Shown here in pieces: positions 1 to 5,966 of a stretch of DNA of 8,237 bases. Both the position numbers and the translations under genes were made by a program. The DNA is from Verrucomicrobiota bacterium (GTDB lineage: Bacteria > Verrucomicrobiota > Verrucomicrobiia > Verrucomicrobiales > Verrucomicrobiaceae), in contig VFKY01000399.1 in assembly GCA_009885275.1 (NCBI GenBank), forward strand, positions 1 through 8,237, given 5' to 3'. The notes beneath the pieces were generated by a model. The model was given only the letters and a program-made list of their open reading frames with translations, was not told where the DNA came from and made no database searches. Within the stretch, counting starts at the first letter, position 1. Every line of letters starts with the position of its first letter.

Positions 1-1778
1 TCGAAGGATGCTCCGTCCGGGAGTTGGATGACGGTCATGAAGTAGCCCATGTCTTGAGTCGGAATAAATCCGGTCGGCACCTTTTTGAAAGCGTAGATAG
101 CGAGTCCAATCAGGCCCCCGTAAAGAATGAGTGCGAGCACCGCATGGCGGATCACTTTGCCAATGCTCTGCGCATAGATATTGGAGAGGGCCGTAAAGCT
201 TTTATTGAAGAGATGGAACACCCATCCGAGTAAACGATTGATGATACGACTGAGAATATCCGGTCTGGCTTCATGGGGGCGAAGCAGTAAAGCGGCAAGC
301 GCAGGTGATAGCGTGAGAGAGTTGATCGCTGAAATGACCGTGGATGCGGCAATGGTAAGAGCGAATTGACGGTAAAACGCACCGGTGATACCACCAAGAA
401 ATGCGGTAGGAATGAATACGGCACAAAGCACCAGTGCGATAGCAATGACAGGCCCAGTGACCTCTTTCATCGCGAGCAGGGTGGCATCGCGCGCATTGAA
501 ACCTTTGGCAAGGTAGCGCTCAACATTCTCGACGACGACGATGGCGTCATCCACGACAATCCCGATGGCTAGGACGAGACCGAACAGCGAAAGGTTATTC
601 AATGAAAAACCGAAGACGGTCATGACGGCAAGCGTGCCAATGAGGGACACGGGCACTGCGAGTAAGGGAATAATGGAGGCGCGCCAGCTCTGAAGAAAAA
701 GAATGACGACGAGTACCACTAACAAAATAGCCTCGATCAAGGTGACCATCACGGCTTTCATGGAGGCACGCACAAAGCGAGTGGGATCATAGTTGATGCG
801 ATAGCCCATGCCGGGTGGGAAGCGGTCGGCAATGCTCTTCATCGCTGCATAAATTGTATCCGCTGTCTGCAAGGCATTGGAACCTGGAAGTTGAAAGACG
901 CGGAGAGAGACGGCATTTTTTCCATCCATATAGCTCTTCACCGCATAATCTTTACCGCCGAGTTCGATGCGAGCGACGTCCTTGAGTCGGATGACATCAC
1001 CGCTGACGCCGGTGCGGAGGACGATGTGACCAAACTCCTCAGGCGTGCGCAAACGGCCTTGCGTGGTGAGCGTGTATTGAAATTGCAATCCACTCGGTGA
1101 GGGAGGTTGCCCAAGTTGGCCGGCGGCGACTTGTACGTTCTGTTCGCGAATACCGCTAACCACATCACTGGCTGTAAGATTGCGCACGGCGAGCTTCTCA
1201 GGATCAAGCCAGATCCGCATGGTGAAATCAAGGCCGCCGATGGTGGAGGCTTCCGCAACGCCGGGGACGCGAGCGATGCGATTCTGCACCTGAATGTTGA
1301 CGTAGTTTGCCAGATAAAGCACGTCACGTGAACCATCGGGAGAGTAAAACTGGATGGACATGGTGAGATCAGGTGAACGCTTCAGCGCACTGACACCGAG
1401 CCGGCGAACTTCTTCGGGGAGACGAGGAAGCGCCGCATTGACTCGATTTTGTACGAGCACCTGCGCTTGATTAAGATCGGTACCGAGCTTGAAAGTGACC
1501 GTGATGGAAAGACGTCCATCGCTCGTGGAAGACGACGAGAGATAGAGCATGTTTTCGACACCATTGATCTCCTGTTCTAGTGGTGTGGCCACGGTATCCG
1601 CCAGCGTTTCAGCATTCGCGCCGGGATAGTTCGCGCTGACCACGACCGTCGGTGGCACAACTTCAGGATACTGCGAAACCGGTAGTTGGAAAAATGCAAG
1701 ACCTCCCAGTAAAGTGATGATGATGCTGAGGACCGCCGCAAAGACGGGTCGATCAACAAAGAAGCGGGGAAGGTTCAT
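1..1778 (-). CDS. RND efflux transporter, AcrB/HAE1 type (partial, C-terminal part beyond the left edge)
   Basis: This is the inner-membrane, proton-driven pump of a tripartite RND efflux system, which exports hydrophobic or amphiphilic compounds through a periplasmic adaptor and an outer-membrane channel. The reading frame runs uninterrupted for about 592 residues from the ATG at 1778 to the window edge, roughly 56% of a typical 1,040-residue family member. The N-terminus reads MNLPRFFVDRPVFAAVLSII, the typical cytoplasmic lead and first TM. It is followed by LPVSQYPEVVPP and by the periplasmic porter region, with NGVENMLYLSS near residue 90. After TM2 and TM3, TM4 carries GIVVDDAIVVVENVER, with D410-D411 matching the AcrB proton-relay pair D407/D408. 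The large hydrophilic domain begins at KVPTGFIPTQD. The AcrB Lys940 equivalent lies outside the window. It starts 23 bases after the adaptor gene and has no clear Shine-Dalgarno. The family is certain; the substrate cannot be told from sequence. Confidence 0.96.
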   Translation of the reverse strand, partial: MNLPRFFVDRPVFAAVLSIIITLLGGLAFFQLPVSQYPEVVPPTVVVSANYPGANAETLADTVATPLEQEINGVENMLYLSSSSTSDGRLSITVTFKLGTDLNQAQVLVQNRVNAALPRLPEEVRRLGVSALKRSPDLTMSIQFYSPDGSRDVLYLANYVNIQVQNRIARVPGVAEASTIGGLDFTMRIWLDPEKLAVRNLTASDVVSGIREQNVQVAAGQLGQPPSPSGLQFQYTLTTQGRLRTPEEFGHIVLRTGVSGDVIRLKDVARIELGGKDYAVKSYMDGKNAVSLRVFQLPGSNALQTADTIYAAMKSIADRFPPGMGYRINYDPTRFVRASMKAVMVTLIEAILLVVLVVILFLQSWRASIIPLLAVPVSLIGTLAVMTVFGFSLNNLSLFGLVLAIGIVVDDAIVVVENVERYLAKGFNARDATLLAMKEVTGPVIAIALVLCAVFIPTAFLGGITGAFYRQFALTIAASTVISAINSLTLSPALAALLLRPHEARPDILSRIINRLLGWVFHLFNKSFTALSNIYAQSIGKVIRHAVLALILYGGLIGLAIYAFKKVPTGFIPTQDMGYFMTVIQLPDGASF

Positions 1779-1801
1779 CAGGAGTTAGGAGTGACCGGCT
1801 C

Positions 1802-2965
1802 TTATTTTGTAGCGGCAGTAGCGATCGGTAATTCCATAGGCGATTCTTCCGCCTGAACAGCAACGCCGTTTCGCACGCTCATGAGTCCATTGATGACAAT
1901 CTTCTCTCCTGCTTTGATGCCGCTGCGAACGATACGCAAGCCACCCTCCATTGGCCCGATTTCCACGGAACGATATTCTGCTTTTTGTTCCTGATTGATC
2001 ACAAAAACATAGGGACGTCCTTGGTCGTTGGCGATCGCTTCATCACGAATCAAGAGCGCGTCATATTCACCAGAGCCGGGCATGCGCACTCGCGCGAAAA
2101 ATCCTGGAGCCATGAGTTTATCGTGATTTGGAAATACGCCTCGGGCGCGGATGGTTCCCGTGTCGGGACGCAGAACGTTGTCCACGAAATCTATCTTCCC
2201 TTCATGAGGGAACCCTACTTCATTGGCGAGGCCCATTTCTGCGGGGATGGGTTCAAAGAGCGGGCTGACGCGCTTTCCTTCGCGGTAAAGCTTGCGGTAT
2301 TTCAAAGCCGATTGTTCATCCACTTCGATGTAACAATACACGGGGTCCAGGGCAACAATGGTGGTCAGCAGGGTGGAGTCCTTCTCTCCACCAGTCACAA
2401 GATTGCCTTCCGTAACTGGGGCGTTACTGATGCGACCACTGATCGGCGCGCGCACCGAAGTGAATTCCAGATTCAACGTCGCTGTTTTCAGGAGCGCCTC
2501 GGCAACGCGGACGGATGCTTCCGCTTCCGCGAGTGCTTTCAAACGACTGTCGTAGTCCTCTGCGGCGATGGCTCGTGATTTGATCAGTGTTTCAGCACGT
2601 TTCGATTCGTTACGCGCAAGTTCAGCGCGCGTGCGATTGCGATCAAGTTCGGCGCGGGCCCCATCGACGACGGCTTGGTATGAGCGCGAATCGATCGTGA
2701 AAAGTAGATCGCCTTCCTTCACTTCCGTTCCCTCTTTAAAATGAACTTTCTCGAGGTAGCCGCCAACACGGGGACGCAGGTGTACCATTTTCGGCGATTC
2801 GAGGCGACCGACAAACTCGTCCCACTCGACGATCTTTTTCACCACGGGCTGAGCCACAGTGACTTTGGAAACAGGCGTCACCATCAGCTTTGGTTTGTCA
2901 GGCTGGCAGGACACACTGAAACCGATCGATAGGCTTAACAGTGATAGAGTTCGAATCAGATTCAT
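1802..2965 (-). CDS. RND efflux periplasmic adaptor (membrane fusion protein), lipoprotein
   Basis: This is the adaptor subunit that links the RND pump to an outer-membrane channel. I chose the ATG at 2965 (387 residues) over the GTG at 3010 or ATG at 3007. The 2965 start places a short hydrophobic signal (MNLIRTLSLLSLSIGF) directly before SVSC, a plausible lipobox with the lipidated cysteine at residue 20. Domains in order: first half of the lipoyl domain at about 61-92 (LRPRVGGYLEKVHFKEG, EVKEGDLLFTID); an Ala/Glu/Arg-rich alpha-helical hairpin at about 93-168; the second lipoyl half at about 166-190 (VRAPISGRI, TEGNLV); then beta-barrel and membrane-proximal domains to the C-terminus (IKAGEKIVINGL). 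The length is normal for AcrA/MexA/MexE-type adaptors. It is the first gene of the pump operon, and its product should be anchored to the inner membrane facing the periplasm. The start choice is an inference; no SD sequence helps to decide it. Confidence 0.94.
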   Translation of the reverse strand: MNLIRTLSLLSLSIGFSVSCQPDKPKLMVTPVSKVTVAQPVVKKIVEWDEFVGRLESPKMVHLRPRVGGYLEKVHFKEGTEVKEGDLLFTIDSRSYQAVVDGARAELDRNRTRAELARNESKRAETLIKSRAIAAEDYDSRLKALAEAEASVRVAEALLKTATLNLEFTSVRAPISGRISNAPVTEGNLVTGGEKDSTLLTTIVALDPVYCYIEVDEQSALKYRKLYREGKRVSPLFEPIPAEMGLANEVGFPHEGKIDFVDNVLRPDTGTIRARGVFPNHDKLMAPGFFARVRMPGSGEYDALLIRDEAIANDQGRPYVFVINQEQKAEYRSVEIGPMEGGLRIVRSGIKAGEKIVINGLMSVRNGVAVQAEESPMELPIATAATK

Positions 2966-3168
2966 GGGATGGGGAAATAAGTTACGCAGCTCACGGGTTA
3001 GATGCATCACCTATATGCAGATGACGCCTTTTCAATGCTCTTATGAGAGAGTGATCAGCCTACAAAGTGTCCAATGATCCTAAATTCTATGTATATTTTT
3101 CTTTCCCTTGCCCGTCTTCCTCGCCAGCATAGACAAGCATTCGTTGAACCTCCAAAACGTATTTTATC
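2966..3168. promoter_or_regulatory. Divergent intergenic region between the efflux operon and the RDD-DUF4129-DUF4350 operon
   Basis: About 200 non-coding bases separate two divergently transcribed operons, so both promoters are expected here. There is an AT-rich stretch at 3081-3100 (TATGTA at 3088 and TATATT at 3092) that could serve as a -10 on the plus strand, but no TTGACA-like box lies 16-18 bases upstream of it. On the minus strand, TTGAAA followed 14 bases later by TATAGG (about 3013-3038) is too closely spaced for a standard promoter. I see no strong operator palindrome and no terminator. The region is functional by position rather than by motif. Confidence 0.4.
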
Positions 3169-3912
3169 ATGAACTGGTTTTACTCAGAAAACGGCGCGCA
3201 ACAGGGTCCCATCTCCGACATGGAGGTAACTAATTTATCACGAAGCGGAGTGCTCAAGCCCGAGACACTTGTGTGGCATGAAGGCATGACGGACTGGCAA
3301 CCATTATCGGTGGCTCGCCCTGATCTTGCTGCGGTGCCGGACAGTGTGCCCAATATTGCTGGAGTAGCCGTGCCGGAAGTGAGTAAAGACCTCATGGTAC
3401 AGCAAATACGAGAAGGTGCGTATGTTCCAGCATTCGTGGCGACTAATCCATACGGCTTTAATTATGCGGGCTTCTGGATTCGATTGGCGGCAAAGCTGAT
3501 TGATATGATCGTGCTCACGGTTGTCATCATGGTCATTGGGTTCGTTCTTTTCGGTGGCTTGTTTACGCTCATGATGGATCCACAAAAAATGGAGCAACAA
3601 GATCCAGCGGCGATGATGGCGTTTATGGGTGCGTATTTCGGATTTATCGCAGTCAATATAGGCCTTCAAGTTGGCTATAATGCCATCATGGTCTGGAAAT
3701 GGGGCGGCACTCTTGGAAAGCTCGCCGTGGGGATAAAGGTCGTTCGTGAGGATGGCGCATCCATTACCTTAGGTCGCGCTATTGGACGTGCTTTTGCCGA
3801 TATGCTCAATGGCTTTGCGTGTCATTTTACCTATCTGATGGTGGCATTTGATGAGCCGCAAAAACGGTCGCTACAAGATCACATCTGCGGCACTCGTGTC
3901 GTGAACAAGTAG
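3169..3912 (+). CDS. GYF_2-RDD membrane protein
   Basis: A 247-residue inner-membrane protein with two recognisable parts. Residues 1-52 form a GYF_2-type domain: W3, F4/Y5, QQGPISDMEV, a Leu-Gly pair and VWHEGMTDWQPL. This small cytoplasmic fold is thought to mediate protein-protein contacts. After a Pro/Val-rich linker (about 53-95), residues 97-247 form an RDD domain. Its features are FWIRLAAKLIDMI with the family's Arg and Asp, TM helices at about 108-134 and 152-173, the signature GGTLGKLAVGIKVV, LGRAIGR, and KRSLQDHICGTRVV near the C-terminus (Gln where His is more usual). The exact function of RDD proteins is unsettled: some are linked to ion transport, and many sit beside MoxR/DUF58/DUF4129 genes, as here. 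It is the first gene of the plus-strand operon, starting at the first ATG that gives the complete GYF motif. No Shine-Dalgarno is visible. Confidence 0.9.
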   Translation: MNWFYSENGAQQGPISDMEVTNLSRSGVLKPETLVWHEGMTDWQPLSVARPDLAAVPDSVPNIAGVAVPEVSKDLMVQQIREGAYVPAFVATNPYGFNYAGFWIRLAAKLIDMIVLTVVIMVIGFVLFGGLFTLMMDPQKMEQQDPAAMMAFMGAYFGFIAVNIGLQVGYNAIMVWKWGGTLGKLAVGIKVVREDGASITLGRAIGRAFADMLNGFACHFTYLMVAFDEPQKRSLQDHICGTRVVNK

Positions 3913-3927
3913 TAACTCTTCACCCAG

Positions 3928-4578
3928 ATGGCGCTGGTAAAATGCACTTCCTGTGGGGGCGGGATGCCGGAACAGCTCTTCCGTCAAAACGGCAGCGCTT
4001 CATGTTCACTCTGTAAAAAAGTGGTTCATGCGCTAATTCTTCCCTCGTTCTACAAGTCCCCATTTCTCGCCCCTCCATCTCTCCCCAGTGATCCTCCGGC
4101 ACAGGGAGAGGCAAGTTGTTTCTACAATCCCACGCGTCGTGCCACCAAATGCTGTGATCACTGTGGCGTTTACATTTCGGATGCCTGGGCGGCGCAGTGG
4201 GGAAGTCAGACAGTCTGCCTCAAGTGTCTGGAAGAACTACGGTCGAAGAACGGCAACACCCAATTCGAAGCCAAGCGCATCTTGTGGGATAATGTGGCGC
4301 TGATTTTTTCGGTGGGGCCTTGGTTGATCGCCATCGCCTTATTCATGACGCTGATACTCTATATGTTCAGCCCTTTGGTAATCATGTTAACAACACTGAC
4401 CGCGCCTACCGCAATCTTTATCGCGCTTCGTTACTGGAATGCTCCGCGCAGTCTGGTTCCTCGAGGCCGAGGTCGGCTTGTTTGGGCAACTGTTTTTGCC
4501 GTGCTGCAGCTCATCGGATGGGTGGCCTTAACGGTCGGATTCATCTATGCCGTGAGAAACCCCGGGATTTTTCAATAA
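3928..4578 (+). CDS. Membrane protein with an N-terminal zinc ribbon and a degenerate B-box-like finger
   Basis: A 216-residue protein of unknown function. The N-terminus has a four-cysteine ribbon (C6, C9, C26, C29; CxxC-x16-CxxC) that probably binds one zinc. A Pro-rich linker (about 38-60) follows, then a second cysteine module at C64, C76, C79, C97 and C100. Its spacing is identical to that of the complete B-box-like finger in the 107-residue protein two genes downstream, but three ligand positions are changed (N67, S84, W87). The C-terminal half has about three TM helices at roughly 122-143, 146-168 and 183-207. The layout of soluble zinc modules in front of membrane helices suggests a cytoplasmic scaffolding or sensing role at the membrane; this is inference. 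It lies 15 bases after the RDD gene stop and 6 bases before the next start, so it belongs to the same operon. No SD is seen before the ATG. Confidence 0.85.
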   Translation: MALVKCTSCGGGMPEQLFRQNGSASCSLCKKVVHALILPSFYKSPFLAPPSLPSDPPAQGEASCFYNPTRRATKCCDHCGVYISDAWAAQWGSQTVCLKCLEELRSKNGNTQFEAKRILWDNVALIFSVGPWLIAIALFMTLILYMFSPLVIMLTTLTAPTAIFIALRYWNAPRSLVPRGRGRLVWATVFAVLQLIGWVALTVGFIYAVRNPGIFQ

Positions 4579-4584
4579 CAGGAT

Positions 4585-5622
4585 ATGATAAAAAGTTTCG
4601 AAAACTACACGCGACTGACCGGAAATCACGGTCGGCGCGGTAGTCTATGGAAAGGAGAGGATCATCTTCTCGCTGTAGAAGGTCGGGGCATCATTTTTCC
4701 ATACTCGGAACATTATCGCCGGGTGGACTACAAAAACATTCAAGCGATCAGCTATGTGCTGACCAAGCGTTATTGGCTCATCCTATTTGCCTTCTTGATT
4801 CCCATTTTGGGATTGGCTGGTGGAGCGGCGATAGCGGTTTCAGCAGAGAACATCCCGATCGCCATTACTCTCGGGGCGATCATGTTGCCGTTTATAGCAA
4901 TGCTGATATTGCACATGGTGATGGGGCGGACATGCATTTGCACCCTGCAGACTGCGGTGCAAAGCATGCGACTCATCCCGCTCACTCGTCTCAAAAAATC
5001 ACTGCCTGTGCTACATGAGATTGAAGCTCTCTGCCTTCTTCATCAGGGAGGGATGCCGAAAGAGATATCAGATGCTGAAGTCAGTGTGGATACGGCCGTT
5101 CATATCCCAGGGGGCAAACCATTCTGGCAAGGTTCAAGATGGGTGATCGCGGCAGGTGTTACACTTGTGCTTTGGGGCGCGGTAATGGCGGGTGAATTGT
5201 TTGTAAATGAAATGTGGTTTCTTGTGCTGGACATGCTTCTGGGGGCATCCGCATTTATTTGTTCCATCGTGAGCCTAACCAAGGCGGTCCGCCATCGGAC
5301 ACCTGAGGGGCTTATGCCTACTCTGTGGGGTAGCCTTGTGATTGAAGTGATCGGTGGCCTGACCTTGTATATTTTGATGATTGTGGCTCAAATTTTAGAG
5401 ACGATAGCCAAAAAAGGCGGCGCAAATAGCTTTGATACTAACTCCATGTATTCTCGTCTGGCGGCCCTCTCATTTGAGCAAACAAAGGCAGGCGGATGGA
5501 TCATTGTTGGGTTGGGGGGAGCACTTGTAATACTAGGGCTCATCTTGATTTCATTTGGATTTCGACGCGGCCCAATGAACACCAAACCATCGAGTCACCC
5601 CTCAGTTCCCCCTGCTCTTTAA
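4585..5622 (+). CDS. Six-TM membrane protein of unknown function with a possible split PH-like domain
   Basis: A 345-residue integral membrane protein that I cannot assign to a named family. Predicted TM helices lie at about 63-86, 91-113, 185-205, 209-233, 248-271 and 303-326. The soluble N-terminal piece (GEDHLLAVEGRGIIFPYS, then YRRVDYKNIQAISYVLTKRY) resembles the first strands of bacterial PH-like domains. The segment after the first TM hairpin (CICTLQTAVQSMRLIPLTR, then LPVLHEIEAL) looks like the remaining strands and the C-terminal helix. The hairpin would then be an insertion in the PH-like fold. This is a judgement from pattern only. A short linker (about 155-184) leads into four further helices, with a Ser/Pro-rich C-terminal tail. 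It starts 6 bases after the zinc-ribbon gene and ends 12 bases before the B-box gene. AGGA lies only one base from the ATG, too close to act as a normal SD. Confidence 0.85.
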   Translation: MIKSFENYTRLTGNHGRRGSLWKGEDHLLAVEGRGIIFPYSEHYRRVDYKNIQAISYVLTKRYWLILFAFLIPILGLAGGAAIAVSAENIPIAITLGAIMLPFIAMLILHMVMGRTCICTLQTAVQSMRLIPLTRLKKSLPVLHEIEALCLLHQGGMPKEISDAEVSVDTAVHIPGGKPFWQGSRWVIAAGVTLVLWGAVMAGELFVNEMWFLVLDMLLGASAFICSIVSLTKAVRHRTPEGLMPTLWGSLVIEVIGGLTLYILMIVAQILETIAKKGGANSFDTNSMYSRLAALSFEQTKAGGWIIVGLGGALVILGLILISFGFRRGPMNTKPSSHPSVPPAL

Positions 5623-5634
5623 TTTTCTCTGTTC

Positions 5635-5958
5635 ATGTCGACCATTGCTCAACAGCACGCTCAATGCTTGAATCACCCGCGTCGGGAAGCCGCCGCGCGT
5701 TGCACTTCATGCGGTCAATCGTATTGCCGTGAGTGTGTTACAAATCTGGAAGGGCGCATGGTCTGCAGCTCATGCTATCGCAGTAAAACAGAGGTCAAAG
5801 TAAAAGCGCCGAGGGATTGGTTTGTTATCTTCGCGGTATTCCAGAGTACATTTGGATTTGCCGTTTTGTGGTTTACCGTCTGGTTTATTGGCCGGGTACT
5901 ATTGAGCATCCCCTCCAGTTATCATGAAGGTACCATCTGGGAACGATTTGGATTCTGA
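5635..5958 (+). CDS. Small B-box-type zinc-finger protein with one C-terminal TM helix
   Basis: A 107-residue protein with a complete eight-ligand, cross-brace-style finger: C11, H14, C23, C26, C31, C34, C44, C47 (C-x2-H-x8-C-x2-C-x4-C-x2-C-x9-C-x2-C). The motif CLNHPRREAAARCTSCGQ is typical of the B-box-like fingers that precede membrane domains in many bacterial proteins, and it should bind two zinc ions. A short basic linker (about 50-60) leads to one long hydrophobic helix at about 61-90 and a short tail. The finger probably sits in the cytoplasm and mediates protein contacts at the membrane. Its partner is not known, but its position between the six-TM protein and the DUF4129 fusion suggests one of these. 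It lies 12 bases after the previous stop and 8 before the next start. The intact ligand set supports a functional gene despite the small size. Confidence 0.85.
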   Translation: MSTIAQQHAQCLNHPRREAAARCTSCGQSYCRECVTNLEGRMVCSSCYRSKTEVKVKAPRDWFVIFAVFQSTFGFAVLWFTVWFIGRVLLSIPSSYHEGTIWERFGF

Positions 5959-5966
5959 TCTTAACG

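Noticed and set aside
938..1336. 132-codon minus-strand frame
   Set aside because: It is an alternative frame within the RND transporter gene. The transporter frame is continuous and matches the family throughout.
1985..2578. 197-codon open frame on the plus strand
   Set aside because: It lies wholly antisense to the adaptor gene, and its translation shows no domain pattern. The adaptor frame explains this region completely.
3003..3019. Short inverted repeat TGCAT-7-ATGCA in the intergenic region
   Set aside because: Only five base pairs per arm with no extension. This is expected by chance, and it is too weak to call an operator.
3304..3669. 121-codon minus-strand frame
   Set aside because: It is antisense to the GYF_2-RDD gene, with a His/Arg-rich composition typical of a shadow frame.
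4320..4643. 107-codon plus-strand frame bridging the 3928 and 4585 genes
   Set aside because: It is out of frame with both well-formed membrane proteins and has no hydrophobic or domain pattern.
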